A stretch of 64,000 bases of DNA from Sceloporus undulatus. Lineage: Eukaryota > Chordata > Lepidosauria > Squamata > Phrynosomatidae. Each line of letters begins with the position of its first letter. The stretch's first letter is position 1. The notes below the pieces were generated by a model. The model made no database searches. It was not told where the DNA came from and worked only from the letters and a program-made list of their open reading frames with translations. Shown one piece after another: positions 21,074 to 33,200 of the stretch. The translations under genes were made by a program, and so were the position numbers. The DNA is taken from positions 111,114,389 to 111,178,388 of the forward strand of contig NC_056527.1 in assembly GCF_019175285.1 (NCBI RefSeq). The letters run 5' to 3'.

Positions 21074-21196
21074 CAGTGGTTCTCAAGCTTTGCTCTTCCA
21101 GGTGTTTTGGATTTCAACTCCCAGATCCCTGGATATCAGCCAAGCTGCCTGGGTCTTTTGCCAGCTAAACTCCAAAACATCTGGAGGACCAAGAGT
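21074..21196. mobile_element. hAT MITE (cagtggttc family)
   Basis: CAGTGGTTCTCAAGCTTTG at the left; 'ctggaggaccaagagtta' at the right. Confidence 0.65.
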
Positions 21197-21304
21197 TAGC
21201 ATGTTGGTTGAGATTCAGATTGATGTATTCCTTGAGCCACCAAACAGTGATACCTTTATTGGTCAACCAAAATGCACAATATACTTGTTGCAAGCTTCAT
21301 TATT

Positions 21305-21701
21305 TGAATTTGTTGTTAGCTGCCTTTGATTCTTACTTTTTAAAATTCTTTCCATAAATTATTTTAATACTATATAGTATTTTTGTATGTTTTTAATTGT
21401 ACATTGGGCCCTTGGTATCCGCCGGGATTCAGTTCCAGGACCTCCTGTGGATACCAAAATCCATGGATGCTCATGTCCCATTAAATACATAGTAAAATGG
21501 GGTCCCTTATATAAAATGGTAAAAACACAGTTTGCTTTTGGAATGTATATATTTTACAAATATTTTCAAGCTGCGGGTGCTTGAATCGGTGTGTAAAACA
21601 ATCCATGGATACCGAGGGCCAACTGTATTGCTTTTTAGTTTGTGAACCGTTTTGTGTCTCAATTGTGGAGGAAAGTAGTATATAAATAACAACAATAATA
21701 A
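21305..21701 (+). mobile_element. L2-like LINE 3' end split by a MITE
   Basis: 'gttagctgcctttgattctt' and T-rich 3' UTR up to 21401, then 'tttgtgaaccgttttgtgtc' from 21633 and (AAT)n tail. The Tigger-like MITE 21402-21625 lies between. Confidence 0.55.
21402..21625. mobile_element. Tigger-like MITE in LINE tail
   Basis: 'cattgggcccttggtatccg' and 'gataccgagggccaactg', with TA at both borders. The interior 'ccatggatgctcatgtccc' is shared with 23761-23975 and 60493-61123. Confidence 0.8.
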
Positions 21702-22086
21702 TAGAGATGTTAATAAGGAGGCTTGAGGAAGACTGCGAACTTGACAACATTGTGCAAATCTATGTTATCCAGGAGACCTTTGGACACGAAGAGGAACACT
21801 GTACTTCTAGATATGGACTCAGGCCGCAGGGCGGGGTTCTCTATGGGCCCATCTTCTCAGGAATATTTCAGACCTGTACCTTGAAGGTTCAGCTATCATT
21901 TTAAAAGATTGGCATCTCTGTTTTTTTAAAACATATTAAGGAGCTACACAGGGAATACAATGTAGATAATATTTTGAAGTAAATATTTGGAACAACAATA
22001 GCTTGGAATTTACTTACTTCTAAGTAAATCTACCTAGGAGTAAATAGACTCCCAGCTATTGAGGTTCCAAATATTTACTACCTAGA

Positions 22087-22325
22087 GAAACAATGTGGTG
22101 TAGTGGTTTGAATGTTGGACTACGACTCTGGAGACCAGGGTTTGAATCGGTTCAGTCGTGAAAACCCACTGGGTGATTTTAAGCAAGTCACTCTCTCTCA
22201 GCCTCAGGGAAAGGCAATGGCAAACCTCCTCTGAATAATTCTTGCCAAGAAACCCACAGGATATTGTCACCTTAGGTTCGCCATAAGTCAGAAACAGTGT
22301 GAAGGTATGCAACAGAAACACCAAA
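22087..22325 (+). mobile_element. tRNA-derived SINE
   Basis: 'caatgtggtgtagtggtttg' with the full body and end 'ggtatgcaacagaaacacc'. Confidence 0.9.
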
Positions 22326-22498
22326 CCTACCTACGATTCTCTTGTGAGGCTGTCCTCTTTTTATTGCATCCTCTCTAGCTAAAAGTCTCTGGATGTGTAG
22401 ATTTTTCTAAAATTTGTCAAGGATTGTATAAACCTAAGAGAGATTTGTTCAGGGTAAAAATGCCAGAGTTGGATACCAGGACATAATTCATAAAAATG

Positions 22499-22500
<2 letters not shown>

Positions 22501-22544
<44 letters not shown>
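22501..22544. repeat. (TA)n microsatellite
   Basis: About 22 perfect TA units. A second array of about the same length lies at 27181-27223. Confidence 0.95.
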
Positions 22545-22547
<3 letters not shown>

Positions 22548-22767
22548 TTTTTATATTTTTATAAATATTTTAGATTTTTAGATATTGACATGGACTGGTC
22601 GTTAAATGTGCTGTTTTATTGTTTTTAGTTCATCTGTAGATAACTGTGGTTACTGGGAGGCCTAAAATGTAATTTTAAAAAAGATGGAAATTATTTGAAT
22701 TTCTGTAATTGAACTTGGATGCAGCTTTGCAAATAGCTGCTTCTTTGTGCAGCACAATATTTGTATG

Positions 22768-23750
22768 TGTTTGCTTTCAAGTTGTTTCCGACTTATGGCG
22801 ACTGTAGTCAAGGGTCCGTTTAGGGGGAATTTTATTATTGTTGTTATTAGCTCAAATATTGCAAGAGGGGGCCGGCTATGACAGCCTGACGAAATCACCC
22901 TCCCGATTTTTATACCAAGAGACCAGGGTATCCCAATAAATAGAGTTGAGACAGACTTTAATAACTAGATGTCTAATTTATTGAAATAGGGGAAACACAT
23001 TCGCTGCGCATACAATCACTCTCACACACAAGACTCAGGAAAATCAGGGTTGGAGTTTGGAAAAGATTTCAGGCTTTCTAATGGTGATACGTACCAGAAT
23101 GTAGACTTCTTCCGGGAAGCGAATGGGATGTGGGATTGTGGGGGGCATGTCTGCTCCGCAACCAGGATTGAGCAGAAGTGCTGGCTACCAAAACAGAGGT
23201 CTGACTGACGTGGAGTAAGTAGACCCTTAGAAATGGCGCGCTGATCGGGACTTTTTATAGGCGAAATCTCGCCAGAGGCAAAGAGATTTACTGGCCAAAA
23301 CAAAGGTGTTTAATTACTTTCTTTTCACCTGGATGTCCCTGTCTGATTGTCTTAGTGGTCTTAAGCTGCTCAGACAACAGACTCAAGGAGGGGGCGAGAG
23401 CCTCAGGAAAAGCAAACATTTACTCTTCCTGGCTTATGATAATCCTCTTATGCGACTCCCTAGATATGATGATGTAGGTGCCCTCCAGGGGTGGCGTACA
23501 TGTCTCCTCGCTTCACTGGTAATGGTGGACAGACTTGTTAGGGTCTATCCAGGGGTCATCTAAGGGTTATCATTTATACCAAAATTTATATGAGACGCCA
23601 TGGGTAACAGCGACCCTACGGCAAACCTATCCTGGGGTTTTCTTGGCAAGATTTGTTCAGAGGAAGTTTGCCATTGCCTTCTCCTGAGGCTGAGAGAGTG
23701 TAACTTGCAGCATCCAGTGGGTTTCATGGTCAAGCCAGGAACTGAAACTT
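22768..23750 (-). mobile_element. tRNA-derived SINE split by a solo LTR
   Basis: 'tttcaagttgtttccgactt' to 22802, then, beyond the LTR, 'gcgaccctacggcaaaccta' through 'cagtgggtttcatggtcaag'. Joined without the LTR and one GCGAC copy, the pieces follow the SINE consensus. Confidence 0.85.
22803..23609 (-). mobile_element. Solo LTR of an LTR retrotransposon or endogenous retrovirus
   Basis: An 807-base segment beginning TGTAGT and ending GTAACA, with the 5-bp target duplication GCGAC at 22798-22802 and 23610-23614. On the - strand a TATA-like 'cctataaaaagt' (about 23250-23261) is followed, about 275 bases on, by AATAAA (about 22977-22982). It looks whole as a solo LTR with no internal region. 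The family is not determined. It is younger than the SINE it entered. Confidence 0.8.
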
Positions 23751-23760
23751 GCATGATACA

Positions 23761-23975
23761 CAGTGGGTCCTTGTTCCAGGATCCCCTATGTATAACAGAA
23801 TCCGTGGATGATCAAGTCCTGTTAAATGTATAACGGCATAGCAAAATGGTGCCCCTGGTATCATATGGCAAAATCAAGGTTTGCTTTTTGGAGTTTATAC
23901 TTTTTTGGAATATTTTCATGCCATAGATACTTGAATCCGTAGATAAAAAAATCCATGGATAAGAAGGGCCTACTG
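23761..23975. mobile_element. Tigger-like MITE
   Basis: 'cagtgggtccttgttccagg' and 'aagaagggcctactg' ends. Interior as in 21402-21625. It lies only about 130 bases upstream of the TEP1 start codon. Confidence 0.75.
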
Positions 23976-24103
23976 TACTACAGTTAAATCTGTTTGTGTA
24001 GAGTCCTGGCATCCACATTTCATCTTTTCCTTCTAGCCCACAGGTATCCTAGGATTCTGCTTCTTGCTTCCAGAGGTCTATAGATCCCTTTGCTGCTCTC
24101 TGT

Positions 24104-24331
24104 ATGGAGAATTCCCTACTTCATGCTTCCTCTCCTGTTTCCCTCACTCTCCAAAGTCTGGAGGAATCCCGGGCCCGACTCCTGCGTCCCATTTCTCCTT
24201 CTGCCTCATGGGTAACCAAGTTGAACTCATCCGGCACCCAGAGCCAGCCTGTGCCAGGTCACCAGGGCACAGCTGGTGCTTTGAGTTTCCAGAATGTCAA
24301 ACATTCTGGCTGGGTCTCCAAACCAGCCCAG
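24104..24331 (+). CDS. TEP1: TEP1 coding exon 1 (start, first LEESRA repeat)
   Basis: Residues 1-76. The ATG context is weak at -3 (T) with G at +4. It carries [13 protein letters not shown], closely matched by [13 protein letters not shown] in the next exon. Donor CCCAG|GTAAGG, phase 0. An acceptor-like cttgcttccag ends at 24072, which suggests that a 5' noncoding exon is spliced in. The frame is open from that acceptor to the ATG. Confidence 0.75.
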
Positions 24332-27179
24332 GTAAGGGCAAGGCTGCATTTGTGGCACCCATAAGTACTGCTTGTTATTGCAATTATATATTGTTCTGTG
24401 TTTCAGTACTATGTTTATTACGGCACATCTTGCTTTATACGTTATGTTTTAATTTATAATAAAAGTAATACAATATGTAACCCTATATATTATTATACAT
24501 AATAAACATTATGATGTTCTTTTGTGTGTGAATGTGTATTTGTTGTCTGGCTTCAAAATGTTACTAATTTACAGCAAACTTGTCAGGGAGTTTTCTTGGC
24601 AAGATTTGTTCAGAGTGGGTTTGCTGTCACTTTCCTTTGAGGCTGAGAGATTATGGACCTTACCACACAAGGCACTTATCGTGCTGGAATCGTGGCCCAA
24701 ATGCTTCAGAAGCACAGAGGTGGGATCGCCGGTCGTGCTTCTGAAACGCCATTGAGGCATTTCACTGTTCTTCCGTTGTTGAAGCGTTCCCGTTATTACA
24801 GAAATGGCTGCTCCGCAAACAATTTGTTGACAGTGATGCTTCAGAAGTGCGACCGGCAATCCCACCTCTGCTCTTCTGAAGCATTTGGGCCATGATCCTA
24901 GTGTGCTAAGTGCCTCATGTGATAAGGTCCATGATTTGCAAAAGGTTACCCAGTGGATTTCCATGTATGAGAAGAGATTCAAACCCAGTCTCCCAATGTC
25001 CTAGTCCAGTACTGAAACCATTATACCATGTTGGCTCTAATAATGTATGTAATATAACCGGTAAGTACTGTGCTTATGTTTTAGGGCCAAAACACAGCAG
25101 AAATAATCCAGGTTGAAACCACTTTAACTGTCCTGGCCCAGTTCTAGGGAATCCTGGGAATTATAGTTTGTAGTGATACCAGAGCTCTGGGATAGAGAAG
25201 GATAAATGTCTCACAAAACTACAGTTCCCAGAATTTCCTAGCTTCGAGCCAGGGCAGTTAAAGTGGTGTGAAACTGGATTATTTCTGCAGTGTGTTTTGA
25301 CCCATAGAGAGCCAGCCTGGTGTTGTGGTTTGAGCATTGGAATAGACACTGGGAGACCAGGGTTCAAATCCTGGCTGGGTCATAGAAACCCATTTGTGAC
25401 CCTGGGCAAATCACACTCTCTCAGCCTCAGTGGAAATTGATGGCAAATGTCCTTTGAATAAATCCTGCTAAGGATACCTTGTGATAGAGTCAAACTCAAC
25501 TTAAAGACACATAACAACAAATAAGTATTGCACAACCAATTTTCATTTTAGGTAACAGCTGATTTGGATGTACAGTATACCTACTCCACAAAGTTTTTCA
25601 TTGTCATGCTTATCTTCTTTTAATAATGTAATGCTTTTAATTGTTTTAATTGTTTAATTGTTTTTTAAAACTTGTATTTTGCATGTTTTATAGTATCTTA
25701 ACTTGGACTGTTTTAGATTTGTAAGCCACCTTGCATCCTAGACTAAGACTATATTCTACAGCATTCCTTTGGGTGGACGTAGTAGTGATGATAATAATAA
25801 TAATAATAATAATGATGATGATGATGATGATGTTAGATAATCTCTTCTTGAAGCAACCCATTTCTACATCCTTCATTCTCCAGGGACTGGAGGAATCTAG
25901 AGCTCACCTGTTGCGTCCAATTGCCATCACTGCTGCCAAACTGCCCCCCTTGGAGTCTTCAGGATTGCAATTCCGTTTCCAACTGGATCCTCCAGACAAT
26001 CTTGTTGTCCAGACTTGCCCAGGGTTGCTGCCAGGTTATGAAGCTCAGGAGAACATTCTCAAATCAAGCAGAGAGCTGGAGCAGTTGCAGGTAAGAGTCA
26101 GGCTGCAAGTGGATCGGGGACTTGTAAAAGCCATGGCCTATAGCCAAAGTGTCGTTTTGGCAACAAGATGTGTGCTGAGGAAAGATTTCAGTTCTGGTGA
26201 CTTTGATCAGCTAGAGAAGGATGGAAGAGGAAGGAAGAAACAGGACTTCCAACTTTGTGGTGGACAGGGCCTGTCAAAAACATTTGGTATGCTTTCAGTC
26301 TGCTTTGGTTTATGGTGAGACCACAGAATGTGAAGTCAAAGGTTTCATGACTGGCATCCAGCCACAGATGCTGGCAAAACAGGAAAAAACTCTTCAAGAA
26401 CATGGCCACATAACCCAAAAACCCCACAAAAAATGATAAACCACAGAATCACCAGTGATTCTCATTTCTTGGTAGCTGATTCTTTTTTATTGATGGTGCC
26501 AGTGTTCTGCATGCAAAACATACTATGCCATTTTGCTACAGCCCTTCGCCAAGTTATGTATAAATGCAGGTTGAAGGAGCTATAGGGAAAGTTTGATTCT
26601 TCATATCAAACCATTGACACCAAATAGCAGAATTCCACACAGCAACATTTTATTGCAAGTTCCACTTTTAATACAGAATAGAGATGTAACTCTTTTCTAA
26701 TTTCACTCTTGAAAGAAGTAATTGGTTATTTTAGCAACTTTATTCTTGCTGTTAAAAAGTCTTGGAAAACTCTGTATTTGTTGAAGATTATTCACAGTTC
26801 CGGACTCTGTACAGAATTATGCACAGGAAACGGTATTTTATGCTAAGAAAATACAGAAAATGCTATCTTCTCTGAAGAAAATGTTTTTTCTTGGGGTGTT
26901 AGTCTGCATAGAATTTGCACTTGTTTTGTTTTGGCAGTGAAAAAAGCTGTTCCATTACAGGAAACAGCATTTTCTGCTCGGAAAGTCATATACTGTTTTC
27001 TACATAGAAAATGTTGTAACTGGTGTCTTATGCTGGGCAAAATTCACACATTCTGTTTTTTGCATGTAAAGAATGATGTGCAAACACTGTGCAGAATAAG
27101 TCTTGAACTGTGAAGATTCTCACCAGTCCAGGATTCTCCACATCAAGCCTTGCTGATGTCTTTTGAGCATGTCATTTGA

Positions 27180-27227
<48 letters not shown>

Positions 27228-30200
27228 AAATAATTTTCATCCATGATATGGAATGACTGTGCTAGATGAGACTCAGCTTTGGCTAAGGGACAGTGTGCTT
27301 TCTCCCCCTATGCAGTGTCAGAAGGAGGGCACGATGCCGGAGTATGTTCTGACAATACCAGAAGACAAGTTGAAGGTGCCGCAGGAAGAGAGTGACCTCT
27401 CAGGAGATGAATTGCCATTGGAGAGTGAAGAACAGAGTGTGAAAGAACAAAAAGTAAGAAGCGGTGATGGTAGTAATATAGCCTATTGGTTGAATGGGAC
27501 TGGTGTCCAAATTTCTCTGAAAACAGAGCTCTCTGACAGAGACAGAGTTATCAATGTCTCACAAAACTACAAACCCCAGAACATTGAGCTATGGCACTTA
27601 AACTGCATTAAATCCTGCAGTGCATATGCAGCTTTTTTCAGCATTAAGAGCAGAAGGTGATGTCCAGTGTATAGAATCTTGCAATTTTGCTTTTATCCAG
27701 AGGGCAGGAGGTCTCCCAGTGAGCAGTTTGCAAGGCCCTTTCCCTTTCTCTGACTCTTTCTGTCTCCCTTTTTAAGCTGATGCTTTTGAGCATGGTCTGC
27801 TGCTCACTGGTAGAAGGACCAAAGTTTGGGAATCCTCCTGGAGAGCTGCAGCAGACACTGACGCAAGTTTGCAAAAGTCTTGCAGAACACGAACCTGAAT
27901 TCATCCTCAAGGTAAGCAGGGCAGGTTTCTGGGCTGCACCCAAAGACTCAGAAAGGGAATGAGGCATTATGGTTAACTCTGCACTACAGACTGATGTGAG
28001 TCTGAGGGAGTGGTCCATGGGGGGAAAAAACTTGCATGTTTTTCTTGCTGTCTGCTTTGCTCAGATCACTTAGTTTTCATGGAGATAATTGCAAAGCAGC
28101 AATGGATGGGGATGGCTTTCCAAATGTATTTATTTAATGTATATCCCGCCTTTCTCCTGGTGTCGTAGCCAAAGCAGTTTACAATATTATAAGTTAAAAC
28201 ATGACAGCTAAAGCATTGAGTAGTACAAATGTTAAAGAGCATTAAGCAACATTCATTTAGAACAATTCATTTAACTGCCCTCAAGTGAGCTTCTACTTAT
28301 GGTGATCCTATGAATGGGAGACCTTGTTAAAAATACAGCACACCCAATAAACAAATGTTACTTATTATAACTTATTCTCAAAGTGAGTCTGTTTCCTATT
28401 ATCAAATACTGCTGATTATTAGATTGTACCAAGGCTTTGCTTTATCTAGGCAGTGTTACCCTTTAAAAAAAAGTTTTAACTGCTGTGTTTTTAATTGTAA
28501 TGCTTTAATTATTTAATTATTCTTAATTTTGCAATTCATGTTTTAGTTCTGTCTTTATAAATTATTGTAAGCCACCATGAATCCCATTTTGGGAGAAAGG
28601 TGGGATAGAAATCTAATAAATCCACATGTTCTTTGGTACATAGTTGGGCAGAAGATTTGTTGAATTTCCTCCCTGTTTTCTGACCTGTTAAGTAATTTAT
28701 ACAAGTGTGTGTCATGGCTCTAGAGCAGATTAGGAGTAAACATGTCCAATTGATACCCTTCTCTTTTTGTAGGGATAACTTTATAGTGCTCATGATTTCT
28801 GTTGTTCCTCTCAATCCATGTATGTTTAGAGTATTGGGGTGAGATTTGAGGAACTGGAGTTCTGTTCCCAATTGAACTATAAAACTCACTGGGTAACCTA
28901 GAGCGTTGTGTAAATAAAATATTATTTTAAATGATAATAATACTTTTAAAAAACCACTTCCAATTTTGGGGATGAAAACCCCTCCAGCCTAAAATGAGCC
29001 TATGGATCCCATTTTAAAAAACCTGAAATTGGTCACTTGTGCTCCTTAGAAATCTTGAGAGGTGGGAAAGAAAAACTATTATTATTATTATTATTAGTAG
29101 TAGTAGTAGTAGTAGTAATAGTAGTAGTATTGGATGTGTTTGGCAGTTTTGGGCATTGGTTCCCATGCCGCCCATTAGCTGCACTCTTCCTATCAGTGAT
29201 GCCTTTCTTTTTTGGAGAACTTGGTCATTTCTTCATGTTCTATGAGCCTTATCACATAGTTGAATCCTGCTCAGAAATGGGATTTTAAATGTAGAAAAAA
29301 CCCACAAATGTGGGAGGCTTTTCAGACACGTTTGCAGCAAATAGCAGTAAAGTGAAAATGAAGCGAACAGAAAGTGGGCAAAAATGACACCTTTTTACTT
29401 TCGAGAAATAAAAGTTCCTGAAAGTAAAAAGGTGCCACTTTCCATTTGTTTTATTATTGTGTTATTGCTGTTTGGAAGAAACGTCATCTGAAGAGCCTCC
29501 TGCATTTGCACGTCTTTTCTACTTTTAAATCCCGTTTCTGAGTGGGATTCGTCTAGTGTGATAAGGTCCTATGTTTCCTTCTTTCTCTTTTTCTGTCTTT
29601 TGTAGGTTGCCCTATACACTCGCCGAGAGCTGAATATCCGGAGCACAGCCAATTTTCTTCTGGCGCTGTCTTCCCACATTCTGCTCTGTCGCCCTCACCT
29701 CCGCCGCTATTTCTGCCATGCTGTGCAGCTCCCCTCTGACTGGATGGAGGTAGCCAGGATATACCAGGTAGGAGAGCGCTCCGGCCCCCTCCCTGGAGTC
29801 ATTTAAGAAAAACCTCAAGACTCACCTATTTCGCCAAGCCTTCCCCCACATGTCCTGACTGTCATCTTCTCCTGCGTGTTGTATTATTAGATTGTTTTAT
29901 TGATTTTAACTAGTTTTAATTATTAGGAATGAATGATGGATTTTTAATGATGTATTGTATTGCACGGTTTTAATATGGGGGATTTTGCCGTTTTAATTTC
30001 TATTTGTAATTTGTTTTGTACTGTATTGTATTTTATTAGTATCTTGTAAACCGCTGTGATCGAAGGAACGGCGGTATACAAATAAAATCTCATTCATTCA
30101 TTCATATTTCTTAGAGTTACCAAAATAATGGTGTTGTTATTGAGTTGCTTCACTTTCTCCTAGGTTGTATTTGAACTATCTTGTTGTTAAGTACTTGAGA

Positions 30201-33200
30201 TTACCCCTTCTTTAGTTTTAAATGAGGTTTGCCTTTGTAGTGTTTCTTTCGTGCATTTTATTTTGATTTTCATTTCTTATGTATCCAACATGAGTTTGAC
30301 TTAAAAGATTCTGTAGATATTTTAATTTATTAATCTGTGATAGCACAACTTTTCCATTTCTTACGCTAATGTTTTTAAACTGGTTTCCAGTCTTCTCTTA
30401 CTTGATTTACCAATGGATCTCTAATAAGAGCAGTTAAGATGTCAAGATTCATCATATTTTAGGTTGATTCACCACTCTTCTGGAGTTGGTATCTTCTCTA
30501 TTTTCCAGTTTTTGTCTTGTTGCCAACCCAAGCTGTGACATTTTTGAGAATCCTTCAGTGGGAAACTCCAGCAATAATCCTTCGTCTGCTGTGTCCTGCT
30601 GGCCAGGTGGCACCAATCTTTGTTGTTGTTCCCTTGATATTTAGAGCCTTGCAGGAGGAGGAGAAACCCTGGCTCCCATGCCTTCCTGCTTGCGTGCTTC
30701 AATGGCAGATAAATTCCGCCAGTTTGATGCATACCAACTGGCCAAATATAATACCCAGAAAAGCAGAGGGAAAAAACGTTGTCGGCGAAAGACCAAGAAG
30801 GTGAGATTTATGTCTTTAATTTTTTTCTTAGCGCCTTATCGAATTATTAAACAAACCGACAGGTAAATGAAAAGACAGTGTTTTTTCTCCCTCCGTATGA
30901 CATTGTTTGCTTTCATTCTTTTCAGGTTGTAACAGCATAGGAGAGGTTCATAAAAGTGTCTCATTTGCCAAACTGGAAAAATCTGTTCGCAAAAAATTAA
31001 TGCTTTTACCACACTCACTCCCACTTTTACAAGCTGAAGAGAACAAACGTCATGCGGAGAAACATGTGTTTTTTTTCCCGTTTGCCTGCTGGGTTTGTTT
31101 AATAAGCAATAAGGCCATTAAACTCTTGTTTGCTTCTTTAGAGAGGCAAAACTTTGGCTGTTTCCTACCTTATCTTCAGGCTCTTCTGATATTGGGTGAA
31201 CTGCTTTAATGTCATTGAATGTTCATAGTCATCCTAACTGTTCCATGTAATGGAATATTCTCAGTGTGGGTTCTGTAATGGAAGTGAGTGGCAATTTTGC
31301 TGTGCAGAAAAAAACTCCTACAGGATCTTTAGACAGGGATAAAGTGGACAAGGTAGACTTCAAGTGTAGGACCAAAACAGTTGCGGGGATGAACTTGAAT
31401 TTTTTCCCCCTGAAATAACTAACTTTCAGTTTTCCCCATGTAAGGTGTGGGTTCAAGTCCCTTAAGAATTTTTGCAGAACAATTTTTTCATTGGGAAAAC
31501 CTTGTCTTTTTTCCTGTGCTCACACTTACATCTGTTTATCTTTCACGCACCATTCCCTTGCTAAACCGTTCCATTTTTACCTGCATCATTCCTAGTAAGT
31601 ATTCATTTTCTGTCTTGTGATGATAAGGGATAGAAAGTTCTTGCCAGTGTAGAACATGGAGGCCATACTTACAGCTCTTCCACATTGCAGGAATAAAGCA
31701 GTTTCACACTACTTAACTGTCATGCTTCCATCCTCTGGAATTCTGGAATTTGTAGTTTGGTGAGGTATTCAGCCTGGTCTATCAGAGAGCTCTGGTGCCT
31801 CACCAAACTACAAGTCCCAGGATTCTGTAGTATAGAGTCATGGCACTTAAAGTTGTGTTAAACTGCTTTATTTCTGCAGTGTGGATTCAACCTTAGAGAA
31901 GCCCATTTGTGACAGCCGACATTTGTTGCATATTTCATACTACAGTGTCTTACGTGTATGCACCAAAATTATTTATTTTATTTCTTGTGTCCTCAGCAAA
32001 GACCAGAAGATTCTCGTAAGAATGAACAGAAAAAATCCTCTGGGACCACAAATATATCAAATGCAGAAGCTCTCCAAAAAATTGTAAGCACTTCCTGAGC
32101 GAACAGAGGCAGGTGTGGCCTGAAACCCAGATTCATCTCCCACAGCTCTGAAATCCATAAACGTGGATAGTTCAGGGCCAAAGAACAATGAAGCACAGAG
32201 TGAGAACTCCAGAGCCCTGGAGGGAGAGGGTGGAGGAGATAGATGGTCACTCAATGTGCATTCAGGCCACTTTCCAAAATTTTGTGAACATGCAAAGCTG
32301 GCTTGAGATTTCTCATTTCTCTCTTTGTTTCTCCTGCCACACTACAGTTACAAGAGCACATGTATTCAAAAAAGGAGCGTCCAGCACCCCCCAAACAACT
32401 CTTCTCTCTGAAGGCTTTGATCCAACGGCTTCACATCTCTGAGCCAGCTCAGCATGTGATGAGTCTCCTGGGACGGAGGTGAGACTACTACTCTGCCCAT
32501 GTAATCTCTCTTCCTGGCCAGTGCTAGCTGTTCCATTTCTGAGGAGTCAGGAAAAACAGTCTGCATGTTCTTTAGAGGGGGAAAAGATCTCCAACCAAAA
32601 GAATTAGGTCCAAAACACACTGCAGAAATAATCCAGTCTGAGACCACTTTAACAGCCCTGGCTCAGTGCTAGAAAATCCTGGGAATTGTATTTTATTGTG
32701 GCATCGAGCTCTCTGACAAAGAAGACTAAGGCGGGATACAAACCGCCATATAGACGCTATGGGATACGTACTAGGGTTAGGAGGGGCGGTGCTTCCGCGC
32801 CCCCCTAACCCTAGTACGTATCCTATACGTACCAGATGGCGGCGCCCCTTCTACATGGGCGCCGCCATCTTTACGTACTGGACGCATACGTCCCGACGTG
32901 TCGCGGCGCCTATGATGTTGCGAATGCGCGGTGGGCTTCGCGATGTCATCAGTGCGCCCGCAAGAAGAAGCTCCGAATGGAGCTTCTTTTTGCTCCGCGC
33001 GGCGCGGTTTGGCTGCTGCGGCGGGGAAGTGCTGCAAAGCGGCGGTTTGTATCCCGCCTAAATGTCTCACAAAACTAGAGTTCCCAGAATTCCCTAGCAT
33101 TGATCCAGGGCAGTTAAAGCCATCTCAAACTGGATTATTTTTGCAGTGTTTTTGGACCATAGTTTTGTGGCGGCCTGGGGCTAATTCTAGAGTTCCAGAG

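Noticed and set aside
22501-22544. CRISPR-like or origin-like repeat
   Set aside because: A plain TA microsatellite without spacers.
24569-24982. 137-codon open frame on the - strand
   Set aside because: It crosses the SINE/foldback MITE junction. The palindrome simply reads open on both strands.
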